In this document: in pieces, positions 7,777-15,053 of the stretch
How the letters are laid out: each line of letters begins with the position of its first letter
Numbering within the stretch: the first letter of the stretch is position 1
DNA from: DASUPK01 sp046732465
GTDB taxonomy: Bacteria; Actinomycetota; Thermoleophilia; Solirubrobacterales; 70-9
NCBI GenBank assembly: GCA_046732465.1
Contig: JBKPND010000007.1
Span: 1 to 18,116, forward strand
Length of the DNA: 18,116 nucleotides
Direction: 5' to 3'
Notes under the pieces: model-generated
Seen by the model: only the letters and a program-made list of their open reading frames with translations
The model's database searches: none
Told to the model about the DNA's origin: nothing
Program-made: the position numbers and the translations under genes

Positions 7777-8529
7777 ATGCCCGCTCAGGCCTTCGAGGGC
7801 AAGGAGTGCATCTGCCAGTTCCGGCGCGGAACCTGCGACCAGAGCTGCGTGCGCGACATGCTCGACACCCCCTTCTACATGGCGGCTATCAAGCTCAAGG
7901 GCCGCCGCTGCCTGGTCATCGGCGGCGGCGACGTGGGCCTCGAGAAGGTCGAGGGGCTCCTGCTCTGCGACGCGGACGTCACCCTGATCGCGCCGGAGGC
8001 GATCTCGGAGCTCGGTCGCTACGCGGCCGAGGGCTCGATCACCTGGGAGCGGCGAGAGTTCCACGACGGGGACCTCGATGGCGCCTTCCTGGCGATCGCG
8101 GCGACCAGCGACACCGACGTCAACGTCGCCGTCTACGAGGGCGCCGAGCGCCGGGCGATGCTGGTCAACGTCGTCGACGTGCCCCCGCTCTGCAACTTCA
8201 TCCTTCCGGCGATCGTGCGCACCGGCCCGCTGGCGATCGCGATCTCGACCGCCGGCGCCTCGCCGGCGCTAGCCAAGCGGATGAAGCGCGAGATCGCCGA
8301 GACCTACGGCGAGCCCTACGCGCGGCTCGCCGTGATCCTCAACGATCACCGCGGTTGGGCCAAGGGCACTCTGCCCACCTACCAGGACCGCAAGGAGTTC
8401 TTCGAGGGGATCGTCAACGGCGACCCCGACCCGGTCGAGCTGATCAGGCAGGGTCGCGAGGACGAGGTCCAGCGCCTGATCGAGGCGGCCAAGGAGCGCT
8501 TCACCGCCGCGCTCGGCGCCTCCGCGTAG
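7777..8529 (+). CDS. Precorrin-2 dehydrogenase / sirohydrochlorin ferrochelatase-like, with 4-Cys N-terminus
   Basis: Met8p/CysG-N-type enzyme, 250 residues, that oxidises precorrin-2 to sirohydrochlorin with NAD and may insert iron to make siroheme, the cofactor of sulfite and nitrite reductases. The core starts at about residue 33 (FYMAAIKLKGRRCLVIGGGDVG). The NAD loop GGGDVG is at 49-54, and the probable catalytic aspartate is D134 in NVVDVPPLCNF, matching the conserved VVDAP motif of CysG. STAGASPALAK follows at 157-167. The methyltransferase domain of full CysG is missing. Before the core there are about 30 extra residues with C11, C13, C20 and C24 (C-x-C-x6-C-x3-C), which could bind metal or an iron-sulfur cluster. 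The leaderless -10 box supports the distal ATG; M28 or M35 would remove the cysteines. Confidence 0.87.
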   Translation: MPAQAFEGKECICQFRRGTCDQSCVRDMLDTPFYMAAIKLKGRRCLVIGGGDVGLEKVEGLLLCDADVTLIAPEAISELGRYAAEGSITWERREFHDGDLDGAFLAIAATSDTDVNVAVYEGAERRAMLVNVVDVPPLCNFILPAIVRTGPLAIAISTAGASPALAKRMKREIAETYGEPYARLAVILNDHRGWAKGTLPTYQDRKEFFEGIVNGDPDPVELIRQGREDEVQRLIEAAKERFTAALGASA

Positions 8530-8534
8530 CGCAC

Positions 8535-9278
8535 CTACTCGACGTCGCGTGCGCGAAGCAGCGCCCCGCCGGCGGCGAACAGGGCGGAGATCCAGACGAC
8601 CATCAGGGCGAGCGCCGGGACGACGGCGAAGAAGTCCACCTCGGGCGACCCGACGTCATCGGGGTCGATGCCCTGGATGGCGCTTGGCAGCGCACCCACC
8701 GGGCTGTAGCGGTCGATGTCGGGCGTGAAGGCGGCCAGGAGCGGATCGACGACGAACGCGAAGACCAGGATCGCGACGATCGCGGTCGGCTGATTGCGGA
8801 TCAGGCCACCGACCCCCACCCCGAAGGCCCCGAGCAGGGCGGCAGCTCCGGCATTGCGGGCGAACAGTTCGAGCACGTCCCCGAGCGCCGGTGTGGGTTG
8901 GTCTCGGAATTCGAGGATCGCGTAACCGACGATCCCGATCGCGATCGAGACCACGAGCGAGAGGAGGGCGCCCGCCGCCGCGAAGGCGAGGGTCTTCGCC
9001 GCGAGGAAGCGGATTCGGTCGGGTGCCGCGAGCAGCGAGCTGGTGATCGTGCGGTGGCGCCACTCGCCGGTGATCCCGACGATCGCCAGGATCATGATGA
9101 ACAGGGTGCTCGCGTCGTTCTGGAAGACGTCGGCGAGAACGGCGTCCTTCGTGGTCTCTTCGGTCGCAGCGATCAGGATCGTGATCAACAGCGAGATCCC
9201 GATCGCCGCCCCGGCGAGCGCGAAGAAGGTGCGGGTCGTCCGGAGCTTGATCAGCTCGGCTTTCAGGAGCCGGCTCAT
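8535..9278 (-). CDS. ABC-2 type transporter permease
   Basis: Membrane partner of the ATPase encoded immediately upstream; the two genes overlap by 4 bp. Of 247 residues, about six segments are hydrophobic: 17-38, 57-71, 93-122, 143-161, 165-184 and 216-241. The start MSRLLKAELIKLRTTRTFF is typical of ABC-2 permeases that begin with a short amphipathic stretch (the LRT(T/S)R motif is common in the family), and ITGEWRHRTITSSLL at 69-83 is a recognisable family feature (ABC-2 family membrane proteins of multidrug or lantibiotic-immunity type). The substrate cannot be inferred. Its 3' end converges on the precorrin-2 dehydrogenase gene with only 5 bp between the stops and no visible terminator. 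Confidence 0.87.
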   Translation of the reverse strand: MSRLLKAELIKLRTTRTFFALAGAAIGISLLITILIAATEETTKDAVLADVFQNDASTLFIMILAIVGITGEWRHRTITSSLLAAPDRIRFLAAKTLAFAAAGALLSLVVSIAIGIVGYAILEFRDQPTPALGDVLELFARNAGAAALLGAFGVGVGGLIRNQPTAIVAILVFAFVVDPLLAAFTPDIDRYSPVGALPSAIQGIDPDDVGSPEVDFFAVVPALALMVVWISALFAAGGALLRARDVE

Positions 9279-10192
9279 CGGGCGCCCTCCGCGTCGGGCG
9301 TTTCCGGCTCGCCGGTGAGCTCGAGGAAGACGTCCTCGAGGGAGCGACCCACGGTCGTCAGCTCCGAGAGCGGGATCCGTGCGTCGTTTGCGACCTCGCC
9401 GATGCGCTCCGGTGCGGCCCCGGCCGCGACCAGGCCGCCCGAGGGATCGGGATGGGACTCGATCCCCGCTGCCTGCATCGCCCGGGCCAGCGCGTGCGTG
9501 TCGCGTGCCCGGACACGGGTGCCGCCGCCATCGGCGCGCGCGAGCACCTCCTGCAGCGGCCCGCTGGCACGCAGCTCACCGTGCGAGATGACGACTATGT
9601 CGTCCACGCTCTGCGAGACCTCGGAGAGCAGGTGGCTGGAGACGAGCACGGCGCGTCCGCGACCGGACTCGGAGCGCAGCAGCTCCCGCATCCACCGGAT
9701 CCCCGGTGGGTCGAGCCCGTTGGCGGGCTCGTCGAGGATCAGAACCTCGGGGTCGCCCAGCAGCGCGGCCGCGATGGCGAGGCGCTGGCGCATGCCCATC
9801 GAGTAGCCGCTCACGCGCCGATCGGCCGCGTTGGCGATCCCCACGATCTCCAGCACCTCGTTCACCCGCCCGGGCGGGTGGCCCCCGGCGGCGGCGAGTA
9901 TGCGCAGGTGGTTGCGACCGCTGCGACCTGGATGAAAGCTCGCGTCCTCGAGAACCGCGCCGACGTGCCGACTGGGCTCCTCGAGGTCCCCGTAGGTGCG
10001 GCCGTCGATCAGCGCCGTCCCCGCGTCCATCCGCACCAGCCCGAGCAGCATTCGGATCGTCGTGGACTTGCCGGCTCCGTTGGGGCCGAGAAACCCGGTC
10101 ACGCGACCCGCCTGGACCTGGAAGGAGAGGTCGGAGACGGCTTGCACCGACCCGAAGCGCTTGCTGATCTCGCTGATCTCGATCGCGGCCAT
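9275..10192 (-). CDS. ABC transporter ATP-binding protein
   Basis: ATPase of a drug or peptide exporter of the BcrA/CcmA type, 305 residues. Walker A GPNGAGKS is at 36-43, a degenerate signature YSMGMRQR at 130-137 in place of LSGGQ, Walker B VLILDEP at 150-156 and the switch histidine H187. The Q-loop position reads VLEDASFHPGRSGRNHL, without the usual glutamine; this wording is common in the bacitracin/lantibiotic exporter branch. The C-terminal 85 residues form an accessory domain. An ATGA overlap links it to the permease. A TAGAGT hexamer at 10210-10205 lies 12 nt before the ATG, consistent with a leader of a few bases; hlyIII ends 30 bp upstream on the same strand, so read-through is also possible. 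Confidence 0.93.
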   Translation of the reverse strand: MAAIEISEISKRFGSVQAVSDLSFQVQAGRVTGFLGPNGAGKSTTIRMLLGLVRMDAGTALIDGRTYGDLEEPSRHVGAVLEDASFHPGRSGRNHLRILAAAGGHPPGRVNEVLEIVGIANAADRRVSGYSMGMRQRLAIAAALLGDPEVLILDEPANGLDPPGIRWMRELLRSESGRGRAVLVSSHLLSEVSQSVDDIVVISHGELRASGPLQEVLARADGGGTRVRARDTHALARAMQAAGIESHPDPSGGLVAAGAAPERIGEVANDARIPLSELTTVGRSLEDVFLELTGEPETPDAEGAR

Positions 10193-10222
10193 TGGCGGCC
10201 GCGCACTCTAGGTGAGGATCAA

Positions 10223-11059
10223 CTAATTCGAGGGGAGCGCGTAGATCGCGATTGCCGCGAAGTCGCAGGCGGCGGCCGCGATCACCAGCAGGTGGAAGAT
10301 CTCGTGGTAGCCGAAGACGGCCGGTCTCGGGTCCGGGCGGCGCCTCGCGTAGACGATCGCGCCGGCCGTGTAGAGGATCCCGCCGAGGACGATCAGGCCG
10401 AAGCCGATCGGGCCGAGACCGTTCCAGAGCTGCGGGACGGCCAGCACCGCGACCCAGCCGGTCGAGATGTAGACCGCGGCCGTCACCGGCTTCGGCGCGT
10501 TCCACCAGAGCAGGTTGAGGACCGTCCCCGCGCCCGCCATGAACCACACCGCGATCAGGACCACGCGAGCGAGATCGCCGTGCAGCACCAGGAGCGCGAA
10601 GGGCGTGTAGGTGCCGGCGATAAGCACGAAGATCATCGTGTGGTCGAGGCGCCGCATCCAGCGTCTCGCGGCGGGTCGCCAGTCGATGCGGTGATAGAGA
10701 GCGCTGACACCGAGCAGCGCCGAGAGGCTGAAGGCGTAGATCGCAGCGGCGACGGTGGCCTTGGAGCCGTTGGCGAGCAGGACCAGCGCGGCTCCGGCGC
10801 CGAGCGAGACGAAGAAGGCCCACTGATGCGAGACCCCCCGGAAGCGCGGCTTCTGCGTGAGGACCTGGGCGGCGGCCTCCGCGGCGGTGGCCGCGTGACC
10901 GCGTGCCACCGTGATGCTTCGCCCGGCGGCCGCGCGGGCGGCCTCGAGCCGCTCGCCGGCCTCGACCCGCGCGTTGCCCAAGCGCTCCCCGGCGGCCTCC
11001 GCCGCGTCGCGGGCAATGCCGATCGGGTCTCCGCCCGCCTGTGCCCCGTCCGCAGTCAT
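10223..11059 (-). CDS. Hemolysin III (HlyIII/PAQR-like) family membrane protein
   Basis: Seven-helix membrane protein of the hemolysin III family, which belongs to the CREST superfamily of putative metal-dependent membrane hydrolases; true function in bacteria is largely unsettled. With the ATG at 11059 it has 278 residues. Conserved polar residues are S119 and H123 in SALYHR, D139-H140 at the start of a helix, and H252/H256 in GYHEIFHLL, a zinc-site pattern. The membrane part begins at about residue 74 (GVSHQWAFF). Residues 10-70 form an extra Ala/Glu/Arg-rich helix with repeated AGERL units, possibly a coiled coil, that most hemolysin III proteins (about 210 residues) lack. The ORF runs further upstream to 11320, but the -10 box and family length argue for 11059 (or an ATG at 11071). 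Confidence 0.87.
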   Translation of the reverse strand: MTADGAQAGGDPIGIARDAAEAAGERLGNARVEAGERLEAARAAAGRSITVARGHAATAAEAAAQVLTQKPRFRGVSHQWAFFVSLGAGAALVLLANGSKATVAAAIYAFSLSALLGVSALYHRIDWRPAARRWMRRLDHTMIFVLIAGTYTPFALLVLHGDLARVVLIAVWFMAGAGTVLNLLWWNAPKPVTAAVYISTGWVAVLAVPQLWNGLGPIGFGLIVLGGILYTAGAIVYARRRPDPRPAVFGYHEIFHLLVIAAAACDFAAIAIYALPSN

Positions 11060-11066
11060 GCGCCGA

Positions 11067-11072
11067 ACCATA
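11067..11072 (-). promoter_or_regulatory. Probable -10 box of the hemolysin III gene, leaderless
   Basis: On the minus strand TATGGT is followed by 7 nt (TCGGCGC) and then the ATG at 11059. There is no ribosome site. A CTGACA-like -35 candidate at 11098-11093 has too long a spacer (20 bp) to be convincing. Confidence 0.5.
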
Positions 11073-11123
11073 GCCCCGACGGGCGAGCCGGTTGTCAGGT
11101 ACCCGTGACCGGGCCGACCGGGA

Positions 11124-12587
11124 TCAGGCGCCCTCGCGCACGGGCATCGCGCCGGCCGCCCGTTCGCGGCTCGTCTGGCGCGCCCGCGAGACCAGCACCG
11201 ACGCGGCCAGCGCGAAGGCGGCCTGGACCGCGAGTGCGACGGAGAAGGCGTCCCCGAAGGCGTCGGTGCTGACCGAGGAGCCGAGCTCGGAGAAGAAGAC
11301 CGTGCCGATGATGGCCACACCGAGCGCGTTGCCGATCTGCTGCGCGGTGACCAGGGTGCCCGAGGCCGCGCCCGCCTCCGTCGGAGGGACCGCCCGCAGC
11401 ACCAGGTTGATGAGCGGTGGAATGGCGAGACCCATGCCGGCGCCCACTGGGACCATCGACAGGATCAGCAAGGCGGAGACGGTGCCGTTGCCCGTCGCCT
11501 GCACGGCTGCGATCGTCGTGAGGAGACCCAGCGCCGCGATGATCGCCCCGATCTGCGGCAGGTACTCCCGGGCTCCATCGGCGAGGCGCGGGCCGGTCAG
11601 TGAGGAGGCGACGAAGGCGAAGGCGATCGGAGTGAAGGCAAGGCCAGAATCGAGGGCGCTCAGCCCCAGCCCCTCCTGCATGTAGATCGCGAGCAGGAAG
11701 AAGAACGAGATCACGAAGTAGAGGACGGTCGCCGAAAGCAGGCCGATACGGAATCCGCGCGTCTCGAAGAGCTGCAGCTCGACGAGCGGCGAGCCGCCGC
11801 GGGCCGTGATCCGCCGCTCGGCGGCGACGAACGCGGCGCCCGCGGGGATGGCCGCGGCGAAGGCGGCGAAGGTCCACGCCGGCCAGCCGAGCTCGCGCCC
11901 CTCGACCGCGGGGACCATCACGAGGCTGAGGGCGAGGGTCGCCAGGGTGACTCCGACCAGATCGAGCCTTCTCGCCGTCTCCGAGCGGGACTCGGGGATC
12001 ACCCGGTCCGCCGCGAGCAGTGCGGCCGCGCCCACGGGAACGTTCACGAGAAACACCCAGCGCCAGCCCAGCCCGAGCAGGTCGAGCGCGATCAGGCCGC
12101 CGCCGATGATCTGGGCGCTGATCGCGGCCAGCCCCTGTACGAGGCCCTGGACGCCGAACGCCTTGGGCCGCTCGGCGGGGGCGAACTCGACCTGGATCAT
12201 CGACAAGACCTGCGGCCACATCGCGGCGCCACCGAAGCCCTGGATCAGGCGGGCGGCGATCAGTGCCGTCGGGCTGGGTGCGAGCGCGCAGAGGACCGAG
12301 GCGAACGTGAAGCCGGCGACGCCGGCCTTGAACATCCGCCGCCGGCCGAGGACGTCACCGAGGCGCCCGCCTGTGATCAGCGAGAGCGCGTAGGTGAGCA
12401 GATAGGCCGCGACCACCCACTGGAGATCCGAGTCGCTCGCCCCGATGTCCTCGTGAAGGGAGGGCGCCGCGACGTTGACGATGAAGACGTCGGCAATGAC
12501 CATGAAGACCGGCGCGAAGAGGACGGGCAGGAACCATGGGCTCCGGTGCTTGGGTTGGGCTTCGGCGGAGTTCATCTGACTGTTCAA
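11124..12587 (-). CDS. MFS drug efflux transporter, DHA2 (EmrB/QacA) family
   Basis: Proton-driven exporter of the 14-helix DHA2 family, about 487 residues from the start I chose. The first helix carries IADVFIVNVAAPSL, the typical D1 motif; motif A GGRLGDVLGRRR follows helix 2; LIQGFGGAAMWPQ and GWRWVFLVNVP are also typical. The substrate is not predictable; toxic hydrophobic compounds are usual. Start choice: an in-frame ATG at 12659 would add 24 residues of unlikely sequence and run into the divergent gene. A TTG at 12587 has AGGGGG 7 nt upstream, and an ATG at 12575 has no ribosome site. Divergent from a MmyB-type regulator, so it is probably the regulator's target. A minus-strand promoter candidate is TTGGCT, 17 bp, GATAAA near the shared inverted repeat. 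Confidence 0.9.
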   Translation of the reverse strand: MNSQMNSAEAQPKHRSPWFLPVLFAPVFMVIADVFIVNVAAPSLHEDIGASDSDLQWVVAAYLLTYALSLITGGRLGDVLGRRRMFKAGVAGFTFASVLCALAPSPTALIAARLIQGFGGAAMWPQVLSMIQVEFAPAERPKAFGVQGLVQGLAAISAQIIGGGLIALDLLGLGWRWVFLVNVPVGAAALLAADRVIPESRSETARRLDLVGVTLATLALSLVMVPAVEGRELGWPAWTFAAFAAAIPAGAAFVAAERRITARGGSPLVELQLFETRGFRIGLLSATVLYFVISFFFLLAIYMQEGLGLSALDSGLAFTPIAFAFVASSLTGPRLADGAREYLPQIGAIIAALGLLTTIAAVQATGNGTVSALLILSMVPVGAGMGLAIPPLINLVLRAVPPTEAGAASGTLVTAQQIGNALGVAIIGTVFFSELGSSVSTDAFGDAFSVALAVQAAFALAASVLVSRARQTSRERAAGAMPVREGA

Positions 12588-12647
12588 CGAAGGACCCCCT
12601 GTGGTCCGTGATGTCGGGTGCGCGTTTCGCTTGCCATCCGCCGGACA

Positions 12648-13595
12648 GTGTGCGATCATTTTGATCCAGGTACAAGAGAGGGATTTATCCTGGTATCAAA
12701 AGCACCAGCCAAGAGCACGGGAAAGGCGAATGGCAACGGCTCGGCCGCTCTGGCGACGGGTGACGGCGCGCCGCGGCGGGCGGAGCTCGCCGACTTCCTG
12801 CGAAACCGGCGCGAGTCTCTCCGCCCCGAGGACGTCGGGCTTCCCGGCGGCGGCCGGCGGCGCACACCGGGGCTCCGTCGCGAGGAGGTCGCGCAGCTCG
12901 CCGGGGTGGGCACCACCTGGTACACGTGGCTCGAGCAGGGGCGGGATGTCCGCGCCTCGGCCTCGGTGCTGGAGGCGATCTCGGGCGCCCTGGAGCTGAC
13001 GCCGGCGGAGCACGCCCATCTGTTGCTGCTCGGACGCGGTGAGGTGATCCCACCCGGTCGGGCGCCGAAGGAGACGATCAACCCCACGATCAAGCGGCTG
13101 GTCGAGAACCTGGGCGCAAACCCCACATGCGTCACGGGGCGCCGCTTCGACCTGCTCGCCTGGAACGACGCCCATGCTGTCGTCTTCGGCGACCCGGCAG
13201 AACTGCCGGAGGGCCGGCGGAATCTCCTCTGGCGCCTGTTCATGGACCCCGCCGCTCGCAAGCTCCACCCCGACTGGGAGGAGGGGGCCCGCCGGATCGT
13301 CGCGCGCTTCCGGTCCGAGGCCGCTCGCTACGTCGGGGACCCCGACTTCGAGGATCTGATCTCGGCCCTGCAGCAGGGAAGCCCGGAGTTCCGCGAATGG
13401 TGGGACCTGCACGAGGTGGCGACCAGCGGCGTGGGGCGCAAGACCATTCAGCATCCGACCGCCGGCAAGCTCGTCTTCGAGCATGCGGTGTTCCGCCCCC
13501 AGGAAAACCCGGAGCAGCGCCTCGTCCTCTACTCGGCGACGCCCCAGGCCAACACCAAGGAGAAGCTCGCCAAGCTGCTCGCCGAGCGTCCTTAG
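12648..13595 (+). CDS. MmyB-type helix-turn-helix transcriptional regulator
   Basis: XRE-like regulator with a C-terminal ligand-binding domain of the MmyB/MltR type, thought to bind fatty-acid-like or related small molecules. The HTH contains the family signature GGRRRTPGLRREEVAQLAG and TTWYTWLEQGR; the ligand domain starts near NPTIKRLVENLG and contains FDLLAWNDAHAVVFGD. The neighbour on the other strand is an MFS exporter, the usual kind of target. The start is uncertain: GTG codons exist at 12618 and 12648, but neither has a ribosome site, and the promoter-like TTGCCA (12631) / GATCAT (12654) and the inverted repeat at 12661-12699 lie after them. A CTG at 12690 has GAGAGGGA just upstream and may be the true start. 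The N-terminal 30 residues are low-complexity Lys/Ala/Gly/Ser. Confidence 0.88.
   Translation: MCDHFDPGTREGFILVSKAPAKSTGKANGNGSAALATGDGAPRRAELADFLRNRRESLRPEDVGLPGGGRRRTPGLRREEVAQLAGVGTTWYTWLEQGRDVRASASVLEAISGALELTPAEHAHLLLLGRGEVIPPGRAPKETINPTIKRLVENLGANPTCVTGRRFDLLAWNDAHAVVFGDPAELPEGRRNLLWRLFMDPAARKLHPDWEEGARRIVARFRSEAARYVGDPDFEDLISALQQGSPEFREWWDLHEVATSGVGRKTIQHPTAGKLVFEHAVFRPQENPEQRLVLYSATPQANTKEKLAKLLAERP
12661..12699. promoter_or_regulatory. Inverted repeat between the MFS gene and its regulator (probable operator)
   Basis: The left arm TTGATCCAGGTA (12661-12672) and the reverse complement of the right arm, TTGATACCAGGATA (12686-12699), match except for two inserted A bases, with 13 bp between them. 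It lies in the divergent region between the MFS gene and the MmyB-type regulator and overlaps the promoter candidates of both, so it is a likely operator for that regulator. Confidence 0.55.
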
Positions 13596-13611
13596 TATTT
13601 CCGTTTAGGCA

Positions 13612-13629
13612 TATAGCCGATCGGTTATA
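13612..13629. promoter_or_regulatory. Palindromic operator over the arsR-like promoter
   Basis: TATAGCCGATCGGTTATA is an 18-bp palindrome with one mismatched pair (G at 13616 with T at 13625). It overlaps the -10 hexamer TATACT at 13626-13631. Size, symmetry and position fit autorepression by a dimeric ArsR-family protein. Confidence 0.7.
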
Positions 13630-13631
13630 CT
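13626..13631 (+). promoter_or_regulatory. -10 box of the ArsR-SRPBCC operon, leaderless
   Basis: TATACT, five of six bases of the TATAAT consensus, ends 7 nt before the GTG start at 13639. A weak -35 candidate is TTTAGG at 13604-13609 (16-bp spacer). No ribosome site precedes the GTG, so the mRNA is probably leaderless. Confidence 0.65.
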
Positions 13632-13638
13632 CCTGCCG

Positions 13639-13953
13639 GTGGCGACGGCAACGACATTCGACGTCCTCGCGGAGCCCATGCGGCGGCAGATCCTGGATCT
13701 GCTGCTCGACGGCGAGAGCTCCGTCGGGGATCTCGTCAAGCGGCTGCGGCTGAGCCAACCCGGGGTCTCGAAGCACCTGCGCGTTCTTCGCGACGCCGGC
13801 CTGGTCTCGGTTCGAAGCGAGGCCCAGCGGCGCATATATGGAGTGCGCCCCGAGCCGCTCGAGGAGATCGCCGAGTGGCTCGAGCCGTACCGCAGGCTCT
13901 GGGCCGAGCGGCTCGACGCCCTGGAACGACACCTTGATGAGGAGGCGAAATGA
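13639..13953 (+). CDS. ArsR-family winged-helix repressor (SRPBCC-linked)
   Basis: Small DNA-binding repressor of 104 residues. The start TATTFDVLAEPMRRQILDLLL and the helix-turn-helix at about 28-56 (SVGDLVKRLRLSQPGVSKHLRVLRDAGLV) are typical of ArsR proteins, followed by the wing RIYGVRPEPLEEIAEWL. There are no cysteines and none of the known metal-site motifs, so it is not a metal sensor of the classical kind; this branch is usually found upstream of AHSA1/SRPBCC genes, as here. GTG start with a leaderless-type promoter. Its stop overlaps the ATG of the next gene by 4 bp (ATGA). Probably autoregulated through the palindrome that covers its -10 box. Confidence 0.93.
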   Translation: MATATTFDVLAEPMRRQILDLLLDGESSVGDLVKRLRLSQPGVSKHLRVLRDAGLVSVRSEAQRRIYGVRPEPLEEIAEWLEPYRRLWAERLDALERHLDEEAK

Positions 13954-14498
13954 CTTCGATCCACCAAGAGACCGACAGGCTGGGGACGGTCGAGCGCAGC
14001 GATGGCGAGTATGTGATCCGCTTCGAGCGGCGCCTCGAGCACCCGATCGAGAGCGTCTGGCTGGCCCTCACCGAGCCCAGCGCGATCGAGAAGTGGCTGG
14101 CGGCCGCGACGGTCTTCGAACTCCGAGACGGTGGGACCGTGGAGCTCCACTGGCAGAACGGCGAGGACCTCGACGGCATGCACGCGACCATCACGGAGCT
14201 CGAGCCGCCGCATCTGCTCGAGTGGCGTGGGGATCGCCACGGGATCTGCCGCTGGGAGCTCCGGCCGGACGACGGCGGATGCATCCTTCGCTTCTCGAGC
14301 ACTCTCGACGCCGCCGAAGTCGATGCGCGGGCGGCGAAGGATCCCGAGCACGGCAGTCCGCCCTCGCTGCTCGCCGGCTGGCATGTGCACCTCGACTACC
14401 TGGATGACGCGCTCGATGGCAACGCCGTCGACTGGCCGAACTGGTCGGGCGACGACTGGTCGAAGCTCTACGACGTCTATGGAGGTGAGCGGCGATGA
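13950..14498 (+). CDS. SRPBCC / AHSA1-like domain protein, first copy
   Basis: A START-like fold protein (Aha1 C-terminal / activator of Hsp90 homologue-1-like, AHSA1), 182 residues, with a hydrophobic cavity for an unknown ligand. The opening beta-alpha pattern IRFERRLEHPIESVWLALTEPSAIEKWL is characteristic. Later WRGDRHGICRWELRP and the long C-terminal helix with LLAGWHVHLDYLDDAL (about 137-152) complete the fold. It is translationally coupled both to the ArsR gene upstream and to a second SRPBCC gene downstream. The first 18 residues before the domain are not conserved in type. The role is unknown; ArsR-linked members are often annotated as polyketide cyclase-like or ATPase-activating, but nothing here shows either. 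Confidence 0.9.
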   Translation: MTSIHQETDRLGTVERSDGEYVIRFERRLEHPIESVWLALTEPSAIEKWLAAATVFELRDGGTVELHWQNGEDLDGMHATITELEPPHLLEWRGDRHGICRWELRPDDGGCILRFSSTLDAAEVDARAAKDPEHGSPPSLLAGWHVHLDYLDDALDGNAVDWPNWSGDDWSKLYDVYGGERR

Positions 14499-15052
14499 GT
14501 GAGCGCGACGGAAAGCTGATCGAGGTGGGCGGCGATCGGGTCGGTGTTCGCTTCGAGCGCCGGCTCGCCCATCCGCCGGAGCGGGTCTGGCGAGCAGTCA
14601 CCGAGACCGACGAGCTCGCCAAGTGGTTCCCGGCGCGCCCGGAGATCGCGGGGGAGCGCCGGGTGGGTGCGGGGCTGACCTTCGTCTACCCCAACAATGA
14701 AGAGCCGCCCGAGACGGGCGAGATCGTCGAGTACGAGGAGCCCACCTTGTTCGCCTTCACCTGGCGTCCCGGCAGTGACGGCGAGGCGCAGCTCCTGCGC
14801 TTCGAACTCGAGCCGGACGGCGACGGCACCAGGTTGGTCTTCACCCACGAACTGCCGCGGCCCGACTCGGCGAAGGTCGCTGCCGGGTGGCAGCTCTGCC
14901 TGGATGACCTGGAGCTGGCGCTCGCGGATACGCCGCGGGCCGAGTTCCCGGAGGGGCGCTGGGTCGAGCTGCACGAGGAATACGCCGAGCAGTTCGGTGT
15001 CAGCCCCGAGTCGGGACGCCAGGCGCTGCGGGAGCGGCAGGCGGCGGAGTAG
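14495..15052 (+). CDS. SRPBCC / AHSA1-like domain protein, second copy
   Basis: Second START-like fold protein in the ArsR operon, 185 residues. The N-terminal pattern VRFERRLAHPPERVWRAVTETDELAKWF closely follows that of the upstream gene, and the C-terminal helix AAGWQLCLDDLELALAD matches the AGWHVHLDYLDDALD of the first copy. The two genes are therefore tandem paralogs that have since diverged. The C-terminal 35 residues (EGRWVELHEEYAEQFGVSPESGRQALRERQAAE) extend past the fold. The ATG overlaps the previous stop (ATGA), so all three genes are one translationally coupled unit. The ligand is unknown. Possible heterodimerisation with the first copy is only an inference from the coupling. Confidence 0.9.
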   Translation: MSERDGKLIEVGGDRVGVRFERRLAHPPERVWRAVTETDELAKWFPARPEIAGERRVGAGLTFVYPNNEEPPETGEIVEYEEPTLFAFTWRPGSDGEAQLLRFELEPDGDGTRLVFTHELPRPDSAKVAAGWQLCLDDLELALADTPRAEFPEGRWVELHEEYAEQFGVSPESGRQALRERQAAE

Positions 15053-15053
15053 G

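Noticed and set aside
7806..9806. 666-residue open frame on the plus strand
   Set aside because: It runs out of frame through the precorrin-2 dehydrogenase gene and antisense through the ABC genes; arginine-rich with no domain.
9452..11272. 606-residue open frame on the plus strand
   Set aside because: Antisense to the ABC ATPase and hemolysin III genes, both supported by motifs.
13595..13953. Arsenic or metal resistance function suggested by the ArsR family
   Set aside because: The repressor has no cysteine or known metal site, and no arsenic or metal transport gene is adjacent; the SRPBCC neighbours point elsewhere.
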